DNA of 64,000 nt from positions 3,410,001-3,474,000 of the forward strand of contig NZ_CP066218.1 of NCBI RefSeq assembly GCF_016313185.1, read 5' to 3'. Origin of the DNA: Mycolicibacterium baixiangningiae (lineage in GTDB: Bacteria; Actinomycetota; Actinomycetes; Mycobacteriales; Mycobacteriaceae). The notes under the pieces were generated by a model, which had not been told where the DNA came from, did not search any database, and worked only from the letters and a program-made list of their open reading frames with translations. Of the stretch, positions 26,601 to 35,826 are shown one piece after another. The position numbers and the translations under genes are program-made. How positions within the stretch are numbered: position 1 is the first letter of the stretch; the number at the start of each line of letters is the position of its first letter.

Positions 26601-27221
26601 GTGTTCGCACGCACAACCACAATCGAGGCACGGCCGGGCGCCGTGGACGCGGGCATCGCCCACATACGCAACGCCGTGATGCCCGCCCTGCGAGACATGG
26701 ACGGCTGTGTCGGACTGTCCCTGTTGGTGGATCGTGAATCGCACCGCTGCATCGCGACCACCGCCTGGGAGTCGGCCGAGGCGATGCGCGACGCCGCGGA
26801 GCGGGTGCGACCGGTGCGCGAGCGTGCCGCCGAGGTCTTCGGTGGCGCGGCGCTGGTCGAGGAGTGGGAGATCGCGGTGCTGCACCGCGCACACCGGGCG
26901 GGTGCCGGGGCCGGGGTGCGGGCGACGTGGCTCAAGGCCCGTCCCGAGCAGTTCGACCAGGCGGTCGCGTTCTACCGTTCCGAGGTGCTGCCCTCGATCG
27001 AGGAACTCGCGGGGTTCTGCAGCGCCAGCCTGATGATCGACCGCACGTCCGGGCGGGCCGTTTCCTCGGCGTCGTTCGACACCATGGGGGCGATGAACCG
27101 CAACCGGGACCAGGCCCGCTCGCTACGCACCGCCCGCTTGCGCGACCTCGGCGCCGACCAACTCGACGTCGGCGAGTTCGAGCTGGCCATCGCGAGCCTG
27201 CGCGTTCCCGAAATGGCCTGA
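26601..27221 (+). CDS. Tandem ABM-like domain protein (Rv2557/Rv2558 family)
   Basis: 206 residues made of two similar ferredoxin-like alpha/beta halves (about 1-95 and 105-200). Both carry the pattern [24 protein letters not shown] / [24 protein letters not shown] (abridged) and a [10 protein letters not shown] / [10 protein letters not shown] strand, so the gene arose by internal duplication of a dimeric alpha-beta barrel unit. The counterparts in M. tuberculosis are a pair of stress/starvation-linked proteins of unknown function. GTG at 26601 chosen because AAAGGGGG lies about 9 nt upstream. Confidence 0.8.
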   Translation: MFARTTTIEARPGAVDAGIAHIRNAVMPALRDMDGCVGLSLLVDRESHRCIATTAWESAEAMRDAAERVRPVRERAAEVFGGAALVEEWEIAVLHRAHRAGAGAGVRATWLKARPEQFDQAVAFYRSEVLPSIEELAGFCSASLMIDRTSGRAVSSASFDTMGAMNRNRDQARSLRTARLRDLGADQLDVGEFELAIASLRVPEMA

Positions 27222-27243
27222 CGCCCATGCGATTGACGCGACC

Positions 27244-27268
27244 GTTTATTGCGGTTCGCGGCCGGGTA
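27244..27268 (+). promoter_or_regulatory. SigF-type promoter of the GlsB/YeaQ gene
   Basis: GTTT (27244-27247), 16 nt, GGGTA (27264-27268): an exact fit to the mycobacterial SigF/SigB-like consensus GTTT-N15-17-GGGTA. The start site would fall about 25 nt before the ATG at 27301. Confidence 0.8.
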
Positions 27269-27300
27269 CCTCCGCTGCACCCACACCTCCTGGAGGAGCC

Positions 27301-27612
27301 ATGACAGTCACCGGCATTATCAGCGCAATCATCATCGGCATCGTCGTCGGTGCCCTCGCACGTCTGTTCCTGCCAGGCAGGCAGAGCATCGGCATGATCG
27401 TGACCATCCTGGTCGGCATCGTGTCGGCCCTGATCGGCACAGCGGTCGCCCGCGCCATCGGCATCCCGACCGCGACCCGCGGCGTCGACTGGCTGGAGTT
27501 GTTGGTCCAGATCGTCGTCGCCATGGTCGGTGTGGCCCTCGTGGCTGCGCTCATGGGTCGCCGCCGCGGCGGTGCGGTGGGCGGCGGCCGGCGCTCCGGC
27601 ATGATGCGCTGA
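27301..27612 (+). CDS. GlsB/YeaQ/YmgE family stress membrane protein
   Basis: 103 residues, three hydrophobic helices with a Gly-rich loop (GIVVGALARLFLPGRQ, TILVGIVSALIGTAVA, LVQIVVAMVGVALVAALMG), formerly named transglycosylase-associated protein. The C-terminus is Arg/Gly-rich (GRRRGGAVGGGRRSG). Members are small stress-induced inner membrane proteins without a known reaction. GGAGGAG lies just before the ATG and a SigF promoter precedes it, so expression under stress or stationary phase is expected. A strong hairpin follows. Confidence 0.88.
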   Translation: MTVTGIISAIIIGIVVGALARLFLPGRQSIGMIVTILVGIVSALIGTAVARAIGIPTATRGVDWLELLVQIVVAMVGVALVAALMGRRRGGAVGGGRRSGMMR

Positions 27613-27626
27613 TCGAGCCCCCGCGA

Positions 27627-27652
27627 GCCCGGCCGACGCCTGTCGGCCGGGC
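27627..27652 (+). terminator. Terminator hairpin after the GlsB/YeaQ gene
   Basis: GCCCGGCCGAC and GTCGGCCGGGC pair perfectly over 11 bp with a 4-nt loop, 15 nt after the stop codon, followed by TTCGCATT rather than a full U-tract. Confidence 0.75.
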
Positions 27653-27726
27653 TTCGCATTGTCGGCGCTTCCCCACAATGCGCTGATTCGGCCGTCCGCT
27701 ATGACCTCCGCCACCTGGGCGACGAG

Positions 27727-27745
27727 TCAGGATAGCCTTACTTAC
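27727..27745 (+). promoter_or_regulatory. IdeR iron box upstream of mbtM
   Basis: TCAGGATAGCCTTACTTAC matches the 19-bp IdeR consensus TTAGGTTAGSCTAACCTAA at 14 positions. It covers the -35 region of a -10 element TACTGT (27756-27761), the usual place for iron-dependent repression. The site is 124 nt before the mbtM start. Confidence 0.75.
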
Positions 27746-27868
27746 CGCCGCGTTGTACTGTGCCTGCGTGACGCCGAGGACTACCCCGACCGCTTCCCGT
27801 GAGCACACCCACTGCACATCCAGCGAATGTCTCCAGATTAGCTGCCGACCGTCAGCCAGGATTCGGCG

Positions 27869-29452
27869 ATGAACTCTCTGGCATCGGCGCTGACCGATTC
27901 CATGACCGGCGCCGGTACCGATCTCGTGCTGCTCGACCGCGAGAGCGGAGCCTGGCAGCGGTACCCGTGGCCCGAGGTGCACGCGCGGTCGACGAACGTC
28001 GCAGCGCGTATCGGCGACACAGACGCGTCGGCCGTCGGCGTCGTCGGCGAACCGACCGTCGAGTTCGTCGCGTCGATCATCGGAGCCTTCCTCGCCGGCC
28101 GGGGCGTCTCTGTGCTCCCGGGTCCGGTCCGCGGCGCCGCGGCCGACCAGTGGGCGCACAGCACGCTGGCCCGCTTCGCCGGCGCAGGCGTCAGCCACGT
28201 GCTGAGCCAGGGCACCTACCTCGAGCAGCTGCGCGCGGCCGACGCCGTGGCGGTGGTCGACGACATGACGGGGTGGGCCGGGCAGGCACGATCGGGACCG
28301 TTCGAGGCGCCGACGCCGTCCGGTGACGTCGCGATCCTGCAGGGAACCGCGGGTTCCACCGGCACGCCTCGCACGGTGCGGTTGTCACCGGATGCCGTGC
28401 TGGCGAACCTCACCGGCATCAATGCCCGCACCGAAGTGCGACCGGGCGACGTCGGGTGTTCGTGGCTGCCGCTGTATCACGACATGGGGTTGAGCTTCCT
28501 GCTGTCCGGGGCGCTCGCGGGCGTCGAGACCTGGCAGGCCCCCACGACGGCGTTCCAGGCGTCGCCGTTCCGCTGGCTGACCTGGCTCAGCGACAGCCGG
28601 GCGAGCATCACCGCGGCACCCAACATGGCGTTCGGCATGATCGGCAAGTACGCGCGCCGCGTCACGGGCGTCGACCTGTCGCACCTTCGCGTCGCGCTCA
28701 ACGGCGGCGAGCCGGTCGACTGCGAGTTGACCGCACTGTTCGCCACCGAGATGGCGCGCTTCGGCTTCTCCACCGGCGCGTTGGCGCCGTCGTACGGTCT
28801 GGCCGAGTCGACATGTGCGGTCACGGTTCCGGCGACCGGCGCCGGGTTGCTCACCGACGAGGTGGCGGTCGTCACCGGCAACGGGCGGTCGGTCCGCAGG
28901 CATGCGGTGCTGGGCCACGCGATTGCGGGCATGCAGGTCCGCATCTCGCCCCGCGATGGGGAATCCGGCGTGTCCGGTCGGGACGTCGGCGAGGTCGAGA
29001 TCCGAGGATCCTCGATGATGTCCGGTTACGTTGGCGACGACCCGCTCGATCCCCGGAGCTGGTTCCCCACCGGCGATCTCGGTTACTTCACCGACGGCGG
29101 CCTGGTGGTGTGTGGCCGGGCCAAGGAGCTCATCACAGTGGCCGGACGCAACATCTTCCCCGCCGAGGTGGAGCGCGTGGCCGCCCAGGTGCCGGGGGTA
29201 CGCGAAGGTGCGGTCGTCGCGGTCGGTACCGGCGAAGGGTCGATCCGGCCGGGTCTGGTGATCACCGCGGAGTTCCGCGGCCCCGACGAGGCCGGCGCGC
29301 GCACCGAACTGGTACAGCAGGTGGCGTCTCAGTGCGGTGTGGTGCCCTCGGATGTGGTGTTCGTCAAACCGGGCTCGCTGCCGCGCACGTCGTCGGGCAA
29401 GCTGCGCCGCCTGGCGGTCAAGCAGACCCTGGAAGGCGGGTCGTCTCGCTGA
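27869..29452 (+). CDS. mbtM: Mycobactin fatty acyl-AMP ligase MbtM (FadD33)
   Basis: Activates the long-chain acyl group for transfer to carrier protein MbtL during mycobactin side-chain synthesis. 527 residues with ANL-family motifs: [17 protein letters not shown] (A3 P-loop), [39 protein letters not shown] and the terminal lysine motif [12 protein letters not shown]. Its resemblance along the whole length to M. tuberculosis MbtM, including WPEVHA, GPVRGA and APTTAF, supports the name. An IdeR box precedes it. mbtK, mbtL and mbtN are not adjacent here, unlike the M. tuberculosis mbt-2 locus. Its 3' end overlaps the convergent MMPL gene by 35 bp. Confidence 0.9.
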   Translation: MNSLASALTDSMTGAGTDLVLLDRESGAWQRYPWPEVHARSTNVAARIGDTDASAVGVVGEPTVEFVASIIGAFLAGRGVSVLPGPVRGAAADQWAHSTLARFAGAGVSHVLSQGTYLEQLRAADAVAVVDDMTGWAGQARSGPFEAPTPSGDVAILQGTAGSTGTPRTVRLSPDAVLANLTGINARTEVRPGDVGCSWLPLYHDMGLSFLLSGALAGVETWQAPTTAFQASPFRWLTWLSDSRASITAAPNMAFGMIGKYARRVTGVDLSHLRVALNGGEPVDCELTALFATEMARFGFSTGALAPSYGLAESTCAVTVPATGAGLLTDEVAVVTGNGRSVRRHAVLGHAIAGMQVRISPRDGESGVSGRDVGEVEIRGSSMMSGYVGDDPLDPRSWFPTGDLGYFTDGGLVVCGRAKELITVAGRNIFPAEVERVAAQVPGVREGAVVAVGTGEGSIRPGLVITAEFRGPDEAGARTELVQQVASQCGVVPSDVVFVKPGSLPRTSSGKLRRLAVKQTLEGGSSR

Positions 29453-31694
29453 TCCCGATCCTGTCGTGTAAGCGCGCCAACGGTTTCGGCGACCACCAGT
29501 TCCACCGCCCCAGAACCCGCATGAACGCGGGCACCAGCACCATCCGCACCAGCGTGGCGTCGGCGAGCACCGCCAGGCTCAAGCCCAGTCCGAACATCCT
29601 CATGAACGACACGTTCGCGGCGATGAGTGCGGCGAAGCTGATCGACATCACCAGCGCGGCCGCGGTGACGACCCGGCCGGTGCGTGCCAACCCGAGCGCG
29701 ACACTCTCGGTCACGTCGGCCGCGGTGCGCGCGGACGCCAGCCAGAACTCGCGGATCCGCGACATCAGGAACACCTCGTAGTCCATCGACAGCCCGAACG
29801 CGATGCAGAACAGCAACACCGGGATGTTGGCGACGAGTGTCCCGGTGGACGTCGTGCCCAGCCCGCCGAGGTGGCCCTCCTGGAAGATCCAGACCATGGC
29901 CCCGAACGCCGCGCTGAGCGAGAGCACGTTGAGTGCCAGCGCTTTGAGCGGGAGCACCACGCTGCCCGTCAACAGGAACAGCAGGCAGAACGTGGACAGG
30001 GCGATCAGCCCGAGCACGAGCGGCAGGCGCGAGGTGATGGCGGCGACGCTGTCGCGGTTGCTCGGTGCGACGCCGGCCAACTCGACCGACCGGCCGTCGG
30101 GTCCGGCCACCGCGTGCAGGGCATCGAGTTGCGCTTCGGACCGATCCGAGAACAGCGGCGCATCGGTGGACACCGTGACGAATGCGCTCCCTTCGCGCAC
30201 GCCGGTGGCCGCCGTCGGCGGACCGGTCCGCAGTCCGTCCGCATAGGTGCCCGACGGCGCCGACACCGACGACACATCCGCCACGCGTGACAGGTCGGCG
30301 GCGTAGCGACTGAGCGCGCTGTCGCTCACCCCGCCCGCGTCGGGGATCACCACGCTGACCGCCGTGGCCGGGTCGCCGGCGAACTCCGTGCGCAACTGGT
30401 CACCGACCTCGTGCGCCGACGCCGAGTGCGGCAGGACGCGGTCGTCGGGCAGGCCCCACCGCACCCCGAGGAACGGCACGCCGAGCAGCACCAGCAGCGC
30501 GATGCCGGTCAATCCGATCGGCACGGCGCGCCGCATCACGAATTTCGTTGAGCGGTACCAACATTGGCGATCCACCGGCACGGGCGTCGGCTCGGGCCGG
30601 CGTAGCAGCCGCCGACCGAACCGCCGCACGTCGAGGGCATCGATGCGATCGCCGAGCACCGCGATCGCCGCCGGGGTGAGCACCAGGGCGGCCAGCGCCG
30701 CGAAGACGACCGTCGCCACCCCGGCGTACGCGAACGACTTGAGGAAGTACATCGGGAACAGCACCATCGTGAGCATCGGCAGCGCGACCGTGGTCGCGGA
30801 GAACACGACGGTCCGGCCCGCGGTCGCCATCATGCGGGTCAGCGCGGCGTCGCGCCCGGCGCCGGCGGCCAGCTCGTCGCGATAACGGCTCACCATCAAC
30901 AGCGTGTAGTCGATCGCCAGGGCGAGCCCCATGGCCATGCACAGATTCAGCGCGAAGATCGACACGTCGGTGAAGAACGTGATGAGGTGCAGCACCGCGA
31001 GCGATCCGACGATCCCGATCACGCCGACACCCACCGGGACCGCGGCGGCCAGCAGTCCCCCGAACACCCAGACCAGGACCAGGAAGCTGAACGGGATCGC
31101 GATCGACTCCATCACCAGCAGGTCTCGCCGGGTCTGGGCGGTGATCTGGTTGTTGACCATCGCGACGCCGCCGGCCCGCACCGTCACGCCGTCGCGGTCG
31201 ACCCGCTCCCCTCCGATGGCGTCGACGAGTTGTTCGGCGTAGCGGTCGCTATTCGCCTCACCTCCGGTGACTCCGGCGACCACCAGGCCCGTGCGGCCGT
31301 CCTCGCTGAACAACTCCCGCGCGGCGGGACCGGTCGCGGTCCACGCGGACGTCACCGACGCGACGTGCGGTGAGCTGCGCAGCGTGTCCACGATCTCGGT
31401 GCCCACCGCGCGGGCGGCGTCCGCGGTCGCTCCCCTCGGTGAGGTGACCGTGATGAGCAGCTGGGCGTCCCCCTGGTCGAACCGCTCGGCGAGCAGCGCT
31501 GCGGCACGGGAGGATTCGGCCGCAGGGTCCTCGAAACCGCCGGCCGCCAGTTTCCCGGCGACCGGGACCCCGAACACCGCCGCGGCCACCGCTGCCAGCA
31601 GTGCGGCCGCGATGATGCGCCGCGGTGCTGCCAGGGAGACGGCGGCGATCCGGGCCAACACGCCACGCTGGGGCACGGCGACATCGTGCCTCAT
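29418..31694 (-). CDS. MMPL/RND family lipid exporter
   Basis: 758 residues, 12 predicted membrane helices in the RND pattern: one helix near residue 25-45, a periplasmic loop, five helices at about 185-340, a second helix near 385 and loop, and five more at about 530-720. Family motifs: [16 protein letters not shown] (about 255) and [16 protein letters not shown] (about 625), where the Asp-Tyr pairs carry proton relay. Shorter than MmpL3-type proteins (no large C-terminal domain). ATG at 31694 overlaps the upstream methyltransferase stop (ATGA). The setting with a type III PKS implies export of its lipid product. Confidence 0.9.
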   Translation of the reverse strand: MRHDVAVPQRGVLARIAAVSLAAPRRIIAAALLAAVAAAVFGVPVAGKLAAGGFEDPAAESSRAAALLAERFDQGDAQLLITVTSPRGATADAARAVGTEIVDTLRSSPHVASVTSAWTATGPAARELFSEDGRTGLVVAGVTGGEANSDRYAEQLVDAIGGERVDRDGVTVRAGGVAMVNNQITAQTRRDLLVMESIAIPFSFLVLVWVFGGLLAAAVPVGVGVIGIVGSLAVLHLITFFTDVSIFALNLCMAMGLALAIDYTLLMVSRYRDELAAGAGRDAALTRMMATAGRTVVFSATTVALPMLTMVLFPMYFLKSFAYAGVATVVFAALAALVLTPAAIAVLGDRIDALDVRRFGRRLLRRPEPTPVPVDRQCWYRSTKFVMRRAVPIGLTGIALLVLLGVPFLGVRWGLPDDRVLPHSASAHEVGDQLRTEFAGDPATAVSVVIPDAGGVSDSALSRYAADLSRVADVSSVSAPSGTYADGLRTGPPTAATGVREGSAFVTVSTDAPLFSDRSEAQLDALHAVAGPDGRSVELAGVAPSNRDSVAAITSRLPLVLGLIALSTFCLLFLLTGSVVLPLKALALNVLSLSAAFGAMVWIFQEGHLGGLGTTSTGTLVANIPVLLFCIAFGLSMDYEVFLMSRIREFWLASARTAADVTESVALGLARTGRVVTAAALVMSISFAALIAANVSFMRMFGLGLSLAVLADATLVRMVLVPAFMRVLGRWNWWSPKPLARLHDRIGISETTRLPGSA

Positions 31695-32236
31695 CCCGGC
31701 TTCGCATGGTGGCCTACCGACTGTTCCGTCACAGCCGTCGCGTATCCCAGCGCGACGTTCTCGGCGCGGATGCGGACGTTGAGCACCAACACGTTGGCGA
31801 TGCTGAACACGATCGCGGTGACCCACGCCGAGTGAATCAGCGGTAGCGCCGCCACCTCCGCGACGACCGCGGCGTAGTTGGGATGATGCACCCACCGGTA
31901 GGGGCCGCGCCGAACCAACTCGGCGCCGGGGATGACGATCAGCCGCGGGTTCCAGTGCTTGCCGAGCACCGACACACACCACCAGCGGACACCGGTGCTG
32001 GCCACCACGACGGCCACCATCGTCCAGCCCAGCCAGGGGATGAAGGGCCGGTGCGCGCCCCAGACCTCGACGATGCACGACACCAGCAGCAGTGTGTGCA
32101 TGGCCACCATGACCGGATAGTGACCACGCCCGAATTCTCTGCCGCCGTTGGCCATCGACCACTTCGCATTCCGGCGGGCCACCACGAGCTCCAGCAGCCG
32201 CTCGACACCGACGGCGAGGATGAACAGGTAATACAT
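31691..32236 (-). CDS. Isoprenylcysteine carboxyl methyltransferase-like membrane methyltransferase
   Basis: 181 residues with four or five membrane helices and the ICMT/PEMT signature RRGPYRWVHHPNYAAVVAEV near residue 125, which binds S-adenosylmethionine. It sits 9 nt after a type III polyketide synthase and overlaps the MMPL gene. In Bacillus (BpsA-BpsB) and Streptomyces (SrsA-SrsB), such proteins O-methylate the alkylpyrones or alkylresorcinols made by the adjacent type III PKS; the same role is inferred here. Confidence 0.88.
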   Translation of the reverse strand: MYYLFILAVGVERLLELVVARRNAKWSMANGGREFGRGHYPVMVAMHTLLLVSCIVEVWGAHRPFIPWLGWTMVAVVVASTGVRWWCVSVLGKHWNPRLIVIPGAELVRRGPYRWVHHPNYAAVVAEVAALPLIHSAWVTAIVFSIANVLVLNVRIRAENVALGYATAVTEQSVGHHAKPG

Positions 32237-32245
32237 GGGCGTTCC

Positions 32246-33346
32246 TCACCAACTCAGCAGGAGCAGTTCGAAGCTGAACCCGGGACCCATCGCCAGCATG
32301 AGCCCCAACGATCCCTCGGCCGGTCGTTCGGCGAGGGTGCGGCCCAGCACGTCGAGCACCGACGCCGACGAGATGTTCCCGTAGTCGCGCAGGGAATCCC
32401 AGCTGTGCCGCAGCGCCTCGGCGGGCATGCCGACCGCACCCTGGATCGCTTCGAGCACCTTGGGTCCGCCCGGGTGGCAGACCCACGTGGAGATGTCGGC
32501 GGTGGTGAGGCCGTGGTCGGCGAGGAACCGGTCGACCTCGTCGCTGAGGTGATCATCGGCCATCTTCGGCACGTCGCGCGACAGTACGAGTTGGAATCCG
32601 CTGGAGCTGATGTTCCAGCCCATGACGTCGGCCGTGCCGGGGAACAGCCTGCTCCGGGTGGCGAGTACGCGCGGTGCGCGATGTCCGTCCGACGAGGCCC
32701 GGTCGGCTCCGGTCGCCACGACCGCGGCGGCGCCGTCACCGAACAGACACAGCCCGATCAACGCGGGGATGGACATGTCGTCACGCTGCAGGGTGAGCGA
32801 GCACAGTTCCACCGAGAGCAGGACGGCGACGTGGTCGGGGTAGCCCCGCAGATAGTCGTGGACGCGTGCCAGTCCGGCCGCGCCGGCCACGCATCCCAGC
32901 CCGAACAGCGGTATGCGTTTCACGTCGGGACGGAATCCCAGGCGGGAACAGATGGTGGCGTCGATGGTCGGCACGGCCACACCGGTGCTCGACACCGCGA
33001 TGATCGCATCGACCTGGTCGGGTCTGATGCCTGCCGCGTCGAGGGCCGACCGGACGGCGCGTTCACCCAGTTGGTCCGCCACCTCGACGTAGGCAGCGTT
33101 GGCTTCGGTGAAGCCGGTCAGCGTCGGATAGCGGTGCAGTGGCAGCGCCAGGCTTCGGTACTCGACGCCGCTGGTGCGGGCGAAGCGGGCGAAGGCGGGG
33201 TCGGCGAACTCGGTGAGTTCACGTGCCACCTCCTCCTGGGTGTGTCGGTTGGAGGTGAAGGCCATGGCCGTCCCAGCGATCCGGGGGGCACCCCGGTGGG
33301 CTGTGGCGGTGGAACTCACCGGGGCGAAAACTGCGGTATCTGTCAT
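32246..33346 (-). CDS. Type III polyketide synthase (chalcone/stilbene synthase family)
   Basis: Condenses a fatty acyl-CoA starter with malonyl-CoA or methylmalonyl-CoA units to alkylpyrones or alkylresorcinols. 366 residues. The catalytic triad is visible: Cys152 in LFGLGCVAGAAG, His291 in WVCHPGGPK and Asn324 in DYGNISSAS. The CoA-tunnel region FGDGAAAVV and C-terminal MGPGFSFELLLL are as in the family. The ATG at 33346 follows an AT-richer upstream stretch. First gene of the PKS-methyltransferase-MMPL cassette. It resembles mycobacterial Pks18/Pks10-type enzymes; which one is not decidable here. Confidence 0.92.
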   Translation of the reverse strand: MTDTAVFAPVSSTATAHRGAPRIAGTAMAFTSNRHTQEEVARELTEFADPAFARFARTSGVEYRSLALPLHRYPTLTGFTEANAAYVEVADQLGERAVRSALDAAGIRPDQVDAIIAVSSTGVAVPTIDATICSRLGFRPDVKRIPLFGLGCVAGAAGLARVHDYLRGYPDHVAVLLSVELCSLTLQRDDMSIPALIGLCLFGDGAAAVVATGADRASSDGHRAPRVLATRSRLFPGTADVMGWNISSSGFQLVLSRDVPKMADDHLSDEVDRFLADHGLTTADISTWVCHPGGPKVLEAIQGAVGMPAEALRHSWDSLRDYGNISSASVLDVLGRTLAERPAEGSLGLMLAMGPGFSFELLLLSW

Positions 33347-33574
33347 ACCCGATCAAACGGCCGCGCTTCGATTTGGATACCCCGTCAACCGCCATCGTGA
33401 AATATGAGACAACGGCGGGAAATCAACCTACAGAAGGCGTATAACACCAGTTCACAGATGGTTTCTGGCAGAATTCTTCGAATCTGACAATGGAATTCGC
33501 AATGTCACAGAAATGGTGGATTAGCTGAATTGTCACTGCGGACTCGATGGCAGGGAACTGTGCGCTCACGCCTT
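33347..33574. other. AT-rich intergenic region upstream of the type III PKS
   Basis: 228 bp, clearly less GC-rich than its surroundings, between the PKS start and the SRPBCC stop. It must contain the PKS cassette promoter (minus strand); TTATAC is a candidate -10 but no clear -35 or operator could be fixed. No gene seen. Confidence 0.5.
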
Positions 33575-34051
33575 TCAGTGGGAAATCGACGGCAGCAATG
33601 TGTCGAGCCGTTCGTAGCCCTCCGTCATGCCACCTTCCATGCCCGAGCTCAGCAGCGCGTCGCGTGCGTCGGTGTTCGGGCAGATCGAGCGGCCCCGCAG
33701 CCTGCTGCGCCGATCACCGAGGTCCTCGAACCACATGAACTCGATGTTGACCATGTCCGGTGCGCCCTCGAACTCGAAGGTCTGGATCACCAGATCGTCG
33801 CGCACCGTGTGGAAGACGCCGTTGAACGCATACGTGCCGTTGTCGTCGGAGTGCAGATAGCGGTAGCCGCCGCCGGTGCGGAAATCCCACCGCTCGATGG
33901 ACATCTCGAGACCGTACGGACCGAGCCACTGCCGGACCAGATCCGGTTCGGCATGCGCGCGAAACAGCGCTGCCACAGGGGCGTCGAAGTCCCGGGTGTA
34001 GTCCATGGCCAGTGTGTCCACCGGCGCGACGAGATCGAGTGCCTTGTTCAT
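33575..34051 (-). CDS. SRPBCC (AHSA1-like) domain protein
   Basis: 158 residues of the START/AHSA1 fold that binds hydrophobic ligands: TRDFDAPVAALFRAHAEPDLVRQWLGP at the N-terminus is the typical opening, WDFRTGGGYRY and the C-terminal helix GGMTEGYERLDTLL close the fold. No catalytic residues can be named. ATG at 34051 overlaps the stop of the upstream ArsR gene (ATGA), the common ArsR-SRPBCC two-gene cassette. Ligand unknown. Confidence 0.88.
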   Translation of the reverse strand: MNKALDLVAPVDTLAMDYTRDFDAPVAALFRAHAEPDLVRQWLGPYGLEMSIERWDFRTGGGYRYLHSDDNGTYAFNGVFHTVRDDLVIQTFEFEGAPDMVNIEFMWFEDLGDRRSRLRGRSICPNTDARDALLSSGMEGGMTEGYERLDTLLPSISH

Positions 34052-34395
34052 GTGCGTCCTTCCTGTTGGGTGTCGGCCGTGCCCGCCAGCAGGGCGTCCA
34101 GCCGGCGGTAGTTACGTTCGGCGTCGAGGCGGTACCGGTCGATCCACCCGGTCAGCCGCTCGAGGGCGGCGGCGTCGAGATGCACCGGGCGGCGCTGTGC
34201 GTCGCGGGTCCGCGTGACCAGACCCGCCTGCTCGAGGACCGAGATATGCCGCGACACCGCTTGTTTGGTGATGGCGAACGGTTCGGCGAGTTCGTTGACC
34301 GTGGCAGGCCCCCGCGCCAGCCGGGCGACGATGGCCCGCCGCACCGGATCGGCGAGCGCCATGAAGGCTCGATCCAACCGCTCGTCGACTTCCAT
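34048..34395 (-). CDS. ArsR-family winged-helix repressor
   Basis: 115 residues: RAFMALADPVRRAIVARLARGPATVNELAEPFAITKQAVSRHISVLEQAGLV (abridged; helix-turn-helix at about 30-70) and RRPVHLDAAALERL wing. No metal-binding Cys pair is visible, as in the SRPBCC-linked ArsR group. TATAGT ends 6 nt before the ATG, so the mRNA is probably leaderless; an inverted repeat overlaps this promoter and suggests autoregulation of the ArsR-SRPBCC pair. Confidence 0.9.
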   Translation of the reverse strand: MEVDERLDRAFMALADPVRRAIVARLARGPATVNELAEPFAITKQAVSRHISVLEQAGLVTRTRDAQRRPVHLDAAALERLTGWIDRYRLDAERNYRRLDALLAGTADTQQEGRT

Positions 34396-34396
34396 A

Positions 34397-34432
34397 AGTC
34401 AACTATATCCTTGATAAACGCTTTTGTTGACT
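34397..34432 (-). promoter_or_regulatory. ArsR promoter with an overlapping inverted repeat
   Basis: Minus strand: -35 TCAACA (34425-34430), 17 nt, -10 TATAGT (34402-34407), then 6 nt to the ATG. The 7-bp arms AGTCAAC (34397-34403) and GTTGACT (34426-34432) form a perfect inverted repeat over both promoter elements, a good operator candidate. Confidence 0.6.
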
Positions 34433-34471
34433 ACGACGGTAAGACTCCGCCGCACCCGTGTCAAGGGAACG

Positions 34472-35809
34472 TCAGCGCCGCTTGCGGATGATGGCGCGCA
34501 GCCGTTCGAGGCGACTGCTGATCTCGCGTTCGGCGCCACGGCCGGTGGGCCGGTAGTAATCCACCCCCACGAGTTCGTCAGGTGAATACTGCTGCCGCAC
34601 AACACCGTCGGGGTGGTCATGGGAGTAGACGTAGCCGACGGCGTTGCCGAGCTTGGCGGCACCGGAATAGTGGCCGTCTCGCAGGTGCGCGGGCACCTGC
34701 CCCGCTTTTCCGTTGCGGACGTCGTTCATCGCCGCGCCCAGGGCCGTGGTGACCGCGTTGGACTTCGCGGCGGTGGCCAGATGAACGGTGGCGTGCGCCA
34801 AGGTCAGCTGCGCCTCGGGCAATCCGATCAGCTGCACCGTCTGGGCCGCGGCGACCGCGGTGGGCAACGCGGTCGGATCGGCCATGCCGATGTCCTCGCT
34901 GGCGAGGATCATCAGTCGGCGCGCGATGAACCGGGGGTCCTCCCCCGCCACCAGCATCCGCGCGAGGTAGTGCAGCGCCGCATCGACGTCCGAACCGCGG
35001 ACCGATTTGATGAACGCGCTGACGACGTCGTAGTGCTGGTCGCCGTCGCGGTCATAGCGCACGGCGGCCTTGTCGAGGGACTGTTCGACGATGTCCACGG
35101 TCACGCGCCCGTCGGCCGCCGCGGCCGACTCGGCCGCGACCTCCAGCGCCGTCAGCGCCCGGCGCGCGTCACCGGCCGACAACTGGACGATGAGATCGAC
35201 CGCATCGTCGCTGACCTCGACAGTGTCGCCGAGCCCGCGCGGATCGGCGACCGCGCGGCGCACCACCGCGGCGATGTCGTCCGGGGTCAGCGGCTGCAAC
35301 TGCAGGATCAGCGACCGCGAGAGCAGTGGCGCCACCACCGAGAACGACGGATTCTCGGTGGTCGCCGCGACCAGCAGGACGATGCGGTTCTCCACCGCCG
35401 CCAGCAGCGCGTCCTGCTGCGTCTTGGAGAAGCGGTGCACCTCGTCGATGAACAGGACGGTCTGATGGCCCCTGAGGACGCCTTGACGAGCGCTCTCTAT
35501 GACGGCGCGGACTTCTTTCACCCCCGCCGACAGCGCCGAGAGCGCCTCGAAGCGGCGACCGGTCGCGTGTGAGATCAGCGAGGCCAGCGTGGTCTTGCCG
35601 GTGCCGGGCGGACCGTAGAGGATCACCGAGGCGGCCCCGGAGCCCTCCACCAGGCGGCGCAGCGGCGAATTGGGCTTCAGCAGGTGTTCCTGGCCGACCA
35701 CCTCGTCGAGGCCGGCGGGGCGCATGCGCACCGCCAGCGGTGCGGACGCCGGTGCGCCGGACGCCGGCCCGTCACCCTCACCGGGCAGATCGAAGAGCGA
35801 GTCGGACAC
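34472..35809 (-). CDS. rarA: Replication-associated recombination protein A
   Basis: AAA+ ATPase of the RarA/MgsA family that acts at stalled replication forks. 445 residues: [10 protein letters not shown], Walker [17 protein letters not shown] (about residue 65), Walker [10 protein letters not shown], sensor 1 [10 protein letters not shown], arginine finger region SLILQL, and the C-terminal tetramer domain with [14 protein letters not shown] and DHPDG. Equivalent to Rv2559c. GTG start at 35809; 18 nt after the DUF3097 stop. Confidence 0.93.
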   Translation of the reverse strand: MSDSLFDLPGEGDGPASGAPASAPLAVRMRPAGLDEVVGQEHLLKPNSPLRRLVEGSGAASVILYGPPGTGKTTLASLISHATGRRFEALSALSAGVKEVRAVIESARQGVLRGHQTVLFIDEVHRFSKTQQDALLAAVENRIVLLVAATTENPSFSVVAPLLSRSLILQLQPLTPDDIAAVVRRAVADPRGLGDTVEVSDDAVDLIVQLSAGDARRALTALEVAAESAAAADGRVTVDIVEQSLDKAAVRYDRDGDQHYDVVSAFIKSVRGSDVDAALHYLARMLVAGEDPRFIARRLMILASEDIGMADPTALPTAVAAAQTVQLIGLPEAQLTLAHATVHLATAAKSNAVTTALGAAMNDVRNGKAGQVPAHLRDGHYSGAAKLGNAVGYVYSHDHPDGVVRQQYSPDELVGVDYYRPTGRGAEREISSRLERLRAIIRKRR

Positions 35810-35826
35810 GTCTTGTGCTTACCACG

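Noticed and set aside
31695..32486. N-terminal extension of the MMPL protein
   Set aside because: It lies in another frame over the methyltransferase and PKS genes and lacks similarity; the ATG at 31694 overlaps the methyltransferase stop.
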